Source: Diadophis punctatus similis (taxonomy: Eukaryota > Chordata > Lepidosauria > Squamata > Dipsadidae). Taken from it: 64,000 nt of DNA. Under the pieces are notes generated by a model. It did no database searches and was not told the DNA's origin. It worked only from the letters and a program-made list of their open reading frames with translations. The translations under genes and the position numbers were made by a program. This document shows, one piece after another, positions 13,701 to 21,934 of this stretch (position 1 is the first letter of the stretch; every line of letters begins with the position of its first letter). The DNA is taken from NCBI GenBank assembly GCA_023053685.1, contig JALIGW010000063.1, forward strand, positions 744,001-808,000, given 5' to 3'.

Positions 13701-16593
13701 TACTCATATCTAATGACCTAAGTGCCAGAGCCCATTGTAACAACATTGCCAAAAAGGCATTAAGAGTTGTCAACCTAATCTTGCGTAGCTTCTTCTCTGG
13801 CAATATTACTCTGCTAACCAGAGCATACAAAACATTTGTCAGACCAATCCTTGAATACAGCTCACTTGTCTGGAACCTGCACTACATATCGGACATAAAT
13901 GCAATTGAGAGAGTCCAGAAATACTTCACAAGAAGAGTCCTCCACTCTTCTACTCGCAACAGAATTCCTTATTCCACCAGACTTTAAATTTTAGGCTTAG
14001 ATAACTTAGAGCTACGTCACCTTCGATCTGATCTAAATGTAGTTCATAAAATCATCTGCCACAATGTCCTACCTGTCAATGAATACTTCAGCTTCAACCG
14101 CAACAATAGAGCACACAATAGATTCAAACTCAATGTAAACCGCTCGAAACTCGACTGCAGAAAACACGACTTCAGCAACAGAGTGATCAATGCCTGGAAT
14201 GCACTACCTGACTCTGTGGTTTCTTCCCCAAACCCCAAAAACTTTAACCTTAGACCGTCTACAGTTGACCTCACCCTATTCCTAAGAGGTCTGCAAGGGG
14301 CGTGCATAAGCGCACCATCGTGCTTACCATCCCTGTCCTTCTGTCATATTGTCCAAATGTACCTATACCTACATTGCTTTTGTTTATGTTTATATCATAC
14401 CTGTTATCTTGTACACGTTTTGACAAATAAAATAAATAAAATAAATAAAAATAGCTGTGTATGCCAATTGTGGGTTTCATCCCACTAAGTTCCCGTAATG
14501 GCAACAATATCATATCTGCCCTCATTTACTTTAATTTCTAATTCACCCAACTCCTCAAATTCTGTGTGTTAGTGTATAGACATTGGAGTCTTTTTAAATT
14601 GACTCTGCATTTACTTTCTACATAACCTGTTTTGTGTCTGAGTTCCCCTACTTCCTTGCCATCTGTTTTATTGGTGCACATGGTATAGCACACACTATCA
14701 AAAGCTTCATTTTCCTTGGCAGCAAGGTCGATATTCTTACCCACACAAACATCTATGTTGCCAGCACTGATTATCCTATTAGTTTTAGATTGCTGGGGAC
14801 AAAAGTGTTCTGTATCAATAAACGCTCTATCCCCATTGTTTAGTTTAAACATTTCTCCAGAAAATTCATGCATTTAATGTCAAGGAACTCAGTCCCTTTC
14901 TTTGATGGTTGCGAATCTTCTTTTCACAATTATTTTAATGAATATGGTATTAGTTTAGCATTACCACTTAGAGAGGGCTGTAAAGCACTGTAAAGTGGTA
15001 TATAAGTCTAAGTGCTATTGCTATTGCTATCATCATTTTTCTAAGATCATTTTTCTAAGATCATGTACCAAATGTGAACTTTCCATCAGTGCTGCACTTT
15101 TCTATTGTACAGACCCTTTGATTAGACACATAGCCTCTCCTCACCTTCACAAGTATGCAGCAGAAGCCCTCAAAGCAATAGAGTTGGTATCATGAGAGAA
15201 TATAACTATTTTGATACATGCTCCCATCCTAATGTGTATCCCAGTTCCCAGCCATGACACCTACAATGGACATAGTGAAAGACAGCTCTTGAATTCCATA
15301 GAGAAGATATAGATGGAACTATCCTGCACCCACTACCACCCACTACCACACTTTACTATATAGAGAAACACACACACACACAAACACACACACCTGTGGG
15401 ACTTTGTAGGTTCCTACTAATGATGACATCTGGATGGAAATCTCTCTATCAGCTGCATCAAGAAGAGCCAATAGGTTGTCCTTCCTTCCACAGCTGTAGT
15501 TGGGAACATTGGCTTTTCCAGTAGAGAGCATGTCCAGCAAGGCATCTGAAGTGCCAAGAGTGTTCAAATAGTTGTCATGGATATTGTAGCCAAGTGTGAG
15601 ATTGCTCTGGAACTGAATATTTTTGTTGATCTCTTGAATGGTGAAAATAAAGCGTTCTATTCCTTTGGAAGTATAAGATTCACTAGTGTAAAAAAATGCT
15701 TTGGTTAATACAAGCATCATCAACAGCAGTAATAAAATACATTTTTTCCCAATTTCATTCTCTTTATCAACACAGGACTATTGAGTCTGAAGCCAATACA
15801 GACGATATCAACATTTAATATTTGTAAATGTTGGGAAAAAGGGAAGCAGATAAGAATTACAAATAGTCTATTATGTATAGCAGCAGTAATTCTCATCAGC
15901 ACAGTACCCAGTCTGCAAAATAATTCCTTTTTAAAGTACAGCCATCATAAAAGGAAGAGGAGATTTCAAAAGTGACCCAGAAGAGCTGTTCTAGAAAAAA
16001 AAAAGTCATCCTCTATTCCTATAAGGATCAGGCATTGAATATCAATGAGCAGTTATAAAAATATGGAAATGAGCGGGTCAAGGGTTAACTACAACAATCA
16101 CTACTTTAAACAAAAGGCATAATTCAAGTCATAAATTCTAGATTGGACTTGGAGAGGAAAATAATGTGGACTTTCAGGTATTTTTTTACTGTTCCATCTT
16201 TGCATTTGCGTCTCTTCTCCTAAGTAAGACAAAAGGGGAAACCTGTGGGAATCTGATCAATCAACAAAATTAATCAGTTCCTGAAATATAGGAGTAAGCA
16301 GAACAAGGACAAAAGAATGAGAGTCTTAGAACTGCAGATGGAAGGAATACAATTTCATCACACTGAATAACTTACTACTGAGATTGACTATAAGGAAGCC
16401 GGTTGAAAAAAAATATTTTCTGGTGTAGTGTTACTGCACTGGTGACTATACCGATGAGATGGTCTCCTGGCCTGTAGTAGCTCCATGGTCTTTCTCTACC
16501 CAGGTGCACCATATTCAGTGGGCACTTCATTCTAAGCTTCCCAGAGACTGTCTGGGACACCAGTAGCATCGAAAGCAGAAGCAGGAGGTCCAT
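833..16593 (-). CDS. V2R gene 1: intact vomeronasal type-2 receptor, six exons
   Basis: Class C GPCR of the V2R family, a pheromone/chemosignal receptor of vomeronasal sensory neurons that in other vertebrates couples to Go. Spliced coding sequence joins 16376-16593, 15394-15682, 9585-10382, 4885-5097, 2559-2685 and 833-1737. These sum to 2550 nt (849 residues plus stop), with GT/AG sites and matching phases and no internal stop seen. Domains: signal peptide (residues 1-18, [18 protein letters not shown]), ANF-receptor ligand domain from exon 2 through exon 4 (about 73-506), nine-cysteine domain spanning the exon 5/6 junction (six Cys plus three), then seven TM helices ending in the conserved [18 protein letters not shown] tail. 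The start is the Met opening the signal peptide, at the same place as in gene 2. A possible AATAAA lies at 619-624. Similar squamate proteins are usually named V2R26-like; orthology is not claimed. Confidence 0.9.
2284..2450 (-). repeat. Sauria/Squam-type SINE, truncated
   Basis: Reverse copy of the SINE body: CTTTACAGCCCTCTCTAAGC, then TTGCCCCCAAAAATCTGGG, then GAAGGATGGAAGGCTGAGTC. The tRNA-like head is missing. Lies in gene 1 intron 5. Confidence 0.7.
2559..2685 (-). CDS. V2R gene 1 exon 5 (nine-cysteine domain)
   Basis: 127 nt between a TGCTTAG acceptor and a GAAG|GTGGGG donor. Reads [15 protein letters not shown], then [18 protein letters not shown]. It carries six of the nine cysteines of the NCD3G linker, which transmits ligand-domain closure to the TM domain in class C receptors. 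Confidence 0.9.
3066..4064. mobile_element. 1-kb foldback/MITE-like element in gene 1 intron 4
   Basis: Ends are inverted copies: AAGGTAACCAGAT at the left, and AAGGTGACCAGAT read inward from the right. Nearly matching 8-mers flank it (TCCTTTTT / CCCTTTTT). The interior is GC-rich and itself an imperfect inverted repeat of roughly 250 bp per arm around 3550, for example GTGGGGCACCCGCTGGA at the left against its reverse near 3680. The long reading frames in it arise from this composition and are not genes. Family not identified; possibly hAT. Confidence 0.65.
4066..4884. other. Gene 1 intron 4, remaining part
   Basis: Ordinary intron sequence that partly matches gene 2 intron 4 (31590-32930). 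No gene seen. Confidence 0.4.
4885..5097 (-). CDS. V2R gene 1 exon 4 (end of ANF domain)
   Basis: 213 nt, phase 0 at both ends (71 codons). Starts [16 protein letters not shown] after ATTCCAG and ends INVLNK at AAG|GTGGGT. The [12 protein letters not shown] and GSIERQ motifs mark the segment before the cysteine-rich domain. Confidence 0.9.
5098..5695. other. Gene 1 intron 3, ancestral part
   Basis: Matches gene 2 intron 3 (33144-33600, then resuming near 34385) and gene 3 (from 62937). Useful as an outgroup for dating the gene 2 insertions. Confidence 0.45.
5696..6405 (+). mobile_element. CR1 LINE reverse-transcriptase fragment
   Basis: Translated fragments [61 protein letters not shown] and [11 protein letters not shown] give the CR1 RT motifs in order, with stops and frame breaks. 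Ends where an hAT MITE begins. Confidence 0.85.
6408..6895. mobile_element. hAT-type MITE, right end missing
   Basis: Begins CAGTGATGGCGAACCTTG, a hAT-like terminus common in squamate DNA. GC-rich body with internally repeated CCAGAGGCTTT segments. The expected mirror terminus is absent; it stops near 6895 against a LINE. Confidence 0.6.
7303..7937 (+). mobile_element. L2 LINE 3' end nested in L3-like LINE
   Basis: Encodes the L2 ORF2 terminus ([46 protein letters not shown]) and the 3' UTR with GGAGTAGGGCGGCATAGAAG, ending in AATAAATAAATAA. Host LINE sequence resumes directly after. Confidence 0.85.
8798..9274. mobile_element. hAT-type MITE with repeated GC-rich palindromes
   Basis: Termini CGGTGGTGGGTTCC and, inverted, CAGGGGCGGGTTGC; flanked by ACATAAAA (8790-8797) and ATATAAAA (9275-9282). 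The interior repeats an ~82-bp unit about four times (near 8919, 9001, 9082, 9165), each centred on a palindrome built from TTTTGCTTC, TGCATGCA and GAAGCAAAA. The 9001-9030 copy is a perfect 30-bp palindrome. Confidence 0.7.
9585..10382 (-). CDS. V2R gene 1 exon 3 (ANF domain, main part)
   Basis: 798 nt, phase 0 at both ends. Starts [13 protein letters not shown] after a TTTTCCAG acceptor and ends RLQPWQ at CAG|GTATGG. Contains [43 protein letters not shown]-type basic loop (KGRKRCIQ) and [10 protein letters not shown], as in other V2R exon 3 sequences. Confidence 0.9.
10383..10946. other. Gene 1 intron 2, proximal part
   Basis: Matches the corresponding start of gene 2 intron 2 (36409-37250). 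No gene or repeat recognised. Confidence 0.4.
10947..12160 (-). mobile_element. L2 LINE, RT C-terminal half and 3' UTR
   Basis: An open frame (11123-12184 minus) carries [72 protein letters not shown] and [15 protein letters not shown], the L2 signature. The 3' end at about 10947-11000 has the GGCCGCCC/GGGACTCAGGGCGGC block and an A/T-rich tail. 5'-truncated. The long intact frame suggests a fairly recent copy. Confidence 0.88.
12161..14455 (+). mobile_element. L3-like CR1-group LINE, copy B
   Basis: Jockey-superfamily ORF2: linker before RT ([16 protein letters not shown]), [77 protein letters not shown], then [24 protein letters not shown] and [12 protein letters not shown]. Ends with an (AATAA)n tail at about 14430-14455. 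Several frame breaks. Placement near CR1/L3 is by motif only. Confidence 0.85.
14460..14930 (-). mobile_element. CR1 LINE, start of ORF2
   Basis: Minus-strand translation contains [14 protein letters not shown] (CR1 ORF2 start is typically LKCLYTNA) and [12 protein letters not shown] from the endonuclease. Stops and gaps throughout. Confidence 0.6.
14955..15032 (+). repeat. Sauria/Squam-type SINE, 3' tail
   Basis: CTTAGAGAGGGCTGTAAAGC, then TATAAGTCTAAGTGCTATTG and a (GCTATT)n end. Head missing. Confidence 0.7.
15033..15360. other. Gene 1 intron 2, distal part
   Basis: Intron sequence matching gene 2 at 42480-42780. Includes a short tandem repeat of CATTTTTCTAAGAT near 15030-15055. No gene. 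Confidence 0.4.
15362..15393. repeat. (CA)n microsatellite abutting the exon 2 donor of gene 1
   Basis: ACACAC tract interrupted by AAAC. Read on the gene strand it is a (GT)n run whose first GT is the splice donor. Confidence 0.8.
15394..15682 (-). CDS. V2R gene 1 exon 2 (ANF domain, part 1)
   Basis: 289 nt after an ACACTAG acceptor, ending VPQ before the donor. Family motifs visible: INKN...[49 protein letters not shown]. The donor is the first GT of a (GT)n tract. Confidence 0.9.
15683..16375. other. Gene 1 intron 1
   Basis: 693 bp, homologous to gene 2 intron 1 (43086-43815). No insertion or gene seen. Confidence 0.5.
16376..16593 (-). CDS. V2R gene 1 exon 1 (signal peptide)
   Basis: 218 nt from the ATG to a GTAAGT donor, ending in phase 2. 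It encodes a leucine-rich signal peptide followed by [10 protein letters not shown] and the [15 protein letters not shown] motif that opens the V2R ectodomain. Same length as exon 1 of gene 2. Confidence 0.88.
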
Positions 16594-17162
16594 AATTCAT
16601 GGAGCTGAATCAGTCGCCTGTTTCCAAAGAAGAGTTAGATGATTTCAAAGCACTCTCAGAAAATGGAATATCCAGGGGCTTTCCTTTTCCAAACAGAAAC
16701 AATTTGAGCTTCATCCAAAAAAGAGAGAAAGGTACATTCAGCAGCATAGTCCCTGCCTGTGTCCTAAATCTTGTGCAAACCATTCAGCACGAGTAGAGGC
16801 TTATATCTTTTTCTGATGCAAGATCCATTCCATGTTGCTTCAGACTGACATTTTATCAAAGGCAATCACTATAAAAGTAGCAGTAGACGTCTCAAAGTCT
16901 GGGTTTGTGAGAATTACTGTGAGTGATAATTTGTCCTCTTCCAGGTCTCCATGCACAGACGGGGAGCTGGAGAAAAGGATTTTTGTGAAATGTTGCATAT
17001 AAACCCCTGGAGACACCCTTCTATAAATGGTTGTCATCCTTCCTGTCAGGACATGTCCAGAAAGTGATGGTGGAGGAAGATGCTCCAATACCCAGGGAAT
17101 TGACTTCTGCTGTCCGCCATTGTGGCATATGGTCTCCAGAGAACGCTATATGGCTTCTACAC
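16594..17162 (-). other. Gene 1 5' flank, conserved with gene 2 5' flank (44034-44600)
   Basis: About 0.55 kb upstream of both ATGs is recognisably homologous, for example GGACATGTCCAGAAAGTGA near 17048 and 44493. It probably contains promoter and 5' UTR. Open frames here are not conserved between the copies. The homology ends close to an hAT MITE insertion in gene 1. Confidence 0.55.
16798..16807 (-). promoter_or_regulatory. Possible TATA-like element upstream of V2R gene 1
   Basis: Minus-strand GATATAAGCC about 205 bp upstream of the ATG. It aligns with GATAAATGCC (44231-44240) at nearly the same distance from the gene 2 ATG, within a conserved 5' block. Position and composition only; no transcription start is known. 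Confidence 0.25.
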
Positions 17163-17729
17163 CAGTGGTGAAATTCAAAATTATTTGCCACCAGTTCTGT
17201 GGGCATGGCTTAGTGGGCATGGTTTGGTGGGGGGTAACATGACTTGGTGGGCATGGCCAACTTTTTTTAAAAAATTAAGCATTTCTAACTACCGTTCTCT
17301 CAAACCGGTAGTTTAAAAAGGCTTTAAAAAAGTAAAAAAAAAGTCCCAATGATTGTACGGCACAGCTGATGTCGGGACCTTTTTTTAACTTTTTTAAGCT
17401 TTTTTTTTTACTGTTGGTTTGGGCAAATAGGTAGTTAAAAATGCTTTTAAAAAGTAAATAAATGTTTCGACGATCGCGCGGCACAGCTGATTGTCACAGC
17501 TGATGTCGGGATCTTTTATTTTACTTTTTAAAGCATTTTTAACTACCTATTCGCCCAAACCAGTAATAAAAAAATGCTTTACAAAGTTAAAAACATGTTT
17601 AAAATGCGCGATTGTCGGAACCTTTTTTTACTTTTGAAAACATTTTTTTATTACTGGTTCAGTGAAGTGGTAGCATTTATTACTACCGGTTCAGGCGAAC
17701 CGGCCCAAACCGGTAGCATTTCACCCCTG
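17163..17729. mobile_element. hAT-type MITE upstream of V2R gene 1
   Basis: Termini CAGTGGTGAAAT and, inverted, CAGGGGTGAAAT, flanked by perfect 8-bp duplications TTCTACAC (17155-17162 and 17730-17737). The interior is A/T-rich with repeated CTTTTTAAAGC-like hairpins and ACCGGTAGT motifs. Confidence 0.85.
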
Positions 17730-17737
17730 TTCTACAC

Positions 17738-19451
17738 TCAGGGTCTGGGTACCAGACAAAATGGGATGAATTCCCCTTTTTGGATAGATATGTGACCTTG
17801 CCAACATGTAGTTTTTCCCCAGGGGAGAAGAGGAAGGATGGCTGTTGCCATTTGTGGGTTTTTTTAAATAGTCTCTCAGGAGTCTGGACTTTGACCTGCT
17901 TCTTGTCTCAGTTTGGCTATGAGAATTTTCCCTGATCTAGTAAAGTCTGTTGTGTGAATGGCATTCTTGCAGGAAGAAAAATGTCCCTGGTTATTTCAGT
18001 TACAAACTATTGTTCATCTAAATCCATTTACTAAATCCATTTACTTCAGGGTTCCAGTAATTCACTGACCCATCAGCCAACAGATTTGACTTCAGAAAAC
18101 AAACCATAGTTAAAAATTACAAATGTGAATGCAGCCATTGGTGAAGTGACCAGGCTAAGTGGATTCTACCAATAGGAACCAGACCAGTTTGGTGTAGTGA
18201 TTAGGATACTATGTCCAACAAGGCTATTCAAATAACTTGTGCCCAACATGGCTACTCGGGTTGCTGTAAGTATTGCTGCCCAACCAGGCTTCATTCACAT
18301 AATACAAATATACACTCTCAACGCAAGTGATCAGGCTGCATTAAGAGTGGGTTGGGAAGCAGACTCAGGGCGTCTCCTGCTCCAACAAGAGTTGTCTCAA
18401 ACTTCAGGGGTCTGGGTTCATAACAGTCTTCTCTTTATACCCCACTTGTTTACTCTGGATCCATGTGTATGGGACATATTGCCCTGGTCTTGTCAGGAAC
18501 TTCACATTATTACTCCCTGTTTCATGAATCCACTACGTTCCTTATGACCACTAATGTTCTAGCTGGTATCACCAACAATAAATCATTCATACATGCACTC
18601 AGAATCTTTCCTTATCTGTAGTACACACATTCCAGCAACATGAGTTTCCCAGTGAGTTCATGAAAAGGCCAGTTATGGTTGTATCACAGGCCCTCTATAG
18701 TCATAACTTATGATTGTGATATATTCATAACATATAACATAAAATATGTAACAACAATACCGTTAGATAATAAGTGGCCAATGCAATAAGGGAGGAAATA
18801 TAAGAAGCTGTTAGCTCTCTTCCTGGCCTGGATGGGCCTGAATATGATAAGAGACCTGTGCTTGGTCAGATTCATTCTGAGTCTTTATCCCTCTGTGCTC
18901 TAGGCATCACTTATGTTTCAATATATTTCACACACACACAAAAGACAAGCTCTCAGCTGTTTTTTAGCTAGGTTCAGCAACTGGTCTTCCTGGAAAGCAG
19001 GCACACTCCCGTGGAGCTTTCTTTCCATTTTAGAAGTAAAAGCCACTTCCGCTCTCTCAGGAATTTAGTCTGGTGACTTTTCTTGAATGGGTTTTAGTTC
19101 CCTCCAATCTCTAAGAAATAAAACAGCCCAAAGTGAATTACTTCAAAAAGCATTGAAAAAGTTGAAAAAGCCACTCCCTGAGCTTGGGAATGATACCATG
19201 GTCAATGGTATCCAAGGCCACAGAGAGGTCATGTAGGGCAAGAACGGCTACACAAATTCCATCCCAATGTCATGCCTGAATTCGATTGGGGTGTGGGATT
19301 GTTTGTATCCTTGGGCATTCTGACATACATTCAGCTTGACATAGTTTGCAGCTAAAGGGGGGATGGAGCCTTCAGTCAAAACAGGATTCCTGACCATTGA
19401 GTCAGCCACATTCCAACCCCTGGCTGACAGGAGGAGAATGTTCTGCCCCAG
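17738..19451. other. Intergenic sequence, genes 1-2
   Basis: No coding gene supported. A tRNA-SINE-like start (GTTTGGTGTAGTGATTAGGA) is at about 18190. The rest is unassigned. Confidence 0.35.
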
Positions 19452-20042
19452 TGTCGGGTCCAACCACAAATACACACACACAAACTGTTTGAAACATAAA
19501 CTGTTTACTACTAATAATGCTTTAGCAGCAGTGTCCTTTGAAAGTTCTTTAAATCATAAAATAAGTCTCTTTCGAAGCCCCAGCTGTTAATTACTGCTTA
19601 ACAGCTGGCCAGAGTCCAAGCACCGAACACAGCAAACAATTCCACAAGATTAGTCCATCCAATATGGTTCACTTTGAACTTACAAAGGTTGGCTTACAAA
19701 GGTCTTCTCTGCTCAATTAGCAGAGAAGAAATGACGGTTAAATTCAAAAGCCAAACAAGAGAGATTTCAGGAACTGATTTCAGGAATGAATCAATATCTG
19801 GGTTAGAACAAAAGTTGTCTCCAGCGCTGAAGCTTGGTGTGGCTAAGGCTTAAATAGTCTAAGGGCATGGCCACTTAGCCTACAGCTCTACTCACGAGGA
19901 GGCCTCCTCCTACATAGCCACTCTTGCCTGCTAGCAGCCCTGCATGTCCTAGCATCAAGAAGAGGCTCCTCTTATTCTCCTGAGTCACTCATTTGCACCT
20001 CAGGAGGTGCAGAAGGCTCTGGTTGACTTTCAGCCTCTGACA
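19452..20042 (-). mobile_element. Probable solo LTR
   Basis: Bounded by TGTCGGG and CTGACA, giving TG...CA ends on both strands, with near-matching 5-bp flanks (CCCAG/CCGAG). On the minus strand it has a TATTTAAGCC TATA-like box in the middle. No internal coding region adjoins it. Superfamily not assigned. Confidence 0.45.
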
Positions 20043-20217
20043 CCGAGTCCTCCTCGCTGTCGGACTCGTGTGCCAGGTGCACGGGCCAATGGTGCCGTGC
20101 CACAATAGCCTCTCGGTCCTTGGGATCCGCGACCAGCTATGTGGGAAGCGGGCAAGCCACAACAGAGAAAGAGAAGATATGTTACCGAGCAACCATCTCC
20201 CATCTCGGTTGGACAAT

Positions 20218-20396
20218 GTGACAGTTGTTTTGGAAACTTGAGAAAACTGAAACTTATATTGGAGTGAAAAGCCTGGGAACTACTGGCTTTTCACCAGTAG
20301 TGCCAACATGATGTATCTAAATAAATTTGATCTTTGAGGAATAGTCATGCCTTGGGATTTGGTTTATGATGGGTGCATTATTTGGAACCTGACACC
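20218..20396 (+). mobile_element. Possible short LTR
   Basis: TGTGACAG at the left and CCTGACA at the right, with AATAAATTTGATCTTTGAGG inside, resembling an R/U5 polyadenylation region. No clear target duplication. Confidence 0.3.
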
Positions 20397-20546
20397 CAAT
20401 GCTGTTTCTATCCAGTCCTGTTCCTGAATCCCCCTCACTCAAAGAACCATTGGCCAGCTCTAGGACCCATTCACATGACACCCCATTAGGTCATTTTAAC
20501 AAGCCAGGATGTTCAAGAGTAAATGGCCAAGCTCACAGGTTGAGAC

Positions 20547-20683
20547 CAGTGGTGGGATTCAGCCAGTCCGCACCACTTCGGGAGAACCGGTTGTTAACTT
20601 TCTGAGCAGTTTGGTGAACTGGTTGTTTGAAGAAACCATTAGGGCAGAGAACCAGCTGTTAAATTATTTGAATCCCACCACTG
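20547..20683. mobile_element. hAT-type MITE, 137 bp, 3' flank of gene 2
   Basis: 15-bp inverted ends CAGTGGTGGGATTCA, flanked by perfect 8-bp duplications GTTGAGAC (20539-20546 and 20684-20691). The duplicate locus below gene 3 has a single GTTGAGAC (58313-58320), which is the empty site. Confidence 0.92.
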
Positions 20684-20691
20684 GTTGAGAC

Positions 20692-21029
20692 CCTCCTAAC
20701 TAACTCTGAAGTTACCCAACAAGCTTAAAGCAGTCCAAAGCCCAGGACATGGTTTACATATGTACTCTCTTCAAGGATTGCTTAAAGGAAATATTTGCTA
20801 ACCTGTGTGCCGAGGAAAAGGAGTTATCTATAGTTTAAAAACACAAATATCAACAATTAATTTATTTTATTGTTTACTGATTATCTTAATTGTTAATTTT
20901 ATTAATCTATTTTTATTTCTTTCAGTTTTAAATAACTTAAGTTGTCAAATAGAGGCAAACAAAGCATATAAACCATCAACAATTACAATCATTAATTAAA
21001 TGTTATGATCCTAAGGAAAAAAATCATTA
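20692..21029. other. 3' flank of V2R gene 2, duplicated below gene 3
   Basis: Matches 58321-58652 nearly end to end. Probable 3' UTR with AATAAA candidates on the minus strand at 20861-20871. The duplication boundary lies close to 20530/58300. Confidence 0.5.
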
Positions 21030-21934
21030 TCAGTTCCCTTGTTTTATCGTTAGATGTTCCTTAGTGTTTAGATCTGGTCTCAGGATGATAATGTAGCACT
21101 TGGGGAAGAAAATACAGCCCAGCAGTCCAGCACTGGAGGCCAAGATGGAGAAGACCTGCACGGCCACCATGGACTTTCCTTTGGTGCTCAAGTAGGTGGG
21201 CAGGAAGGAGACCCAGACACTGCAGAAGACCAGCATGCTGAAAGTTATCAGTTTGGCTTCATTGAAGGCCCCAGGCAGGTTTCTGGCCAGGAAAGCCACT
21301 ATGAAGCTAATGACAGCTAGGAAACCCATGTAGCCGAGGACAACATAAAACATGGCAACAGAGCCTTCGTTGCACTGAAGGATGATCTCTCCAGGCTGGG
21401 AGTGCATGTCAGAATCAGGGAATGGGGGAGAAACTCCCAGCCACAATGCACAGATGAAAATTTGGACACCAGAACAAGAAAGGATGATGGAGTTGGCCAA
21501 GCTCTTTCCTAACCATCTTCTCATCCTGTTTCCTGGTTTTGAGGCCAAGAAAGCCAGCACCACCATTATAGTCTTGGCCAACACAGAAGACACAGCTACC
21601 GAGAAGACAATGCTGAACACTGTTTGTTGGAGAAGACAGCTGGCTTTTCTTGGCTGGCCAATGAAGAGAAAGGAGGACAAAAAACAAAGCAGGAGGGAGA
21701 TCAGGAGGATGAAGGAGAGGTCCCGGTTGTTGGTTTTGACAATGGGAGTTTCAAGGTTTTGAAGGAATATGATTAAAACAAAGCCTGTGGTTAGGAACAA
21801 GAGGAGAGCAAAGGAGACAAAGATGATACCAAGATATTCATCATAGGACAAGAAGGTTATTCTTTTGAGGATACATTCAACTTGGTTCTCAGTTGGACGT
21901 TGTTCATCTGGGCACTTTGTGCATTTTTCAGTAT
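21030..21934 (-). CDS. V2R gene 2 exon 6 (seven-TM domain)
   Basis: 905 nt with stop at 21030-21032. Begins [24 protein letters not shown], then seven TM segments with the full ICL3 motif [15 protein letters not shown], ending [11 protein letters not shown]. The coding frame runs open from the TCTCAG acceptor at 21935-21940. Confidence 0.93.

Noticed and set aside
16840..17206. Short minus-strand frames upstream of gene 1
   Set aside because: The matching region upstream of gene 2 does not preserve these frames, so they are probably not coding.
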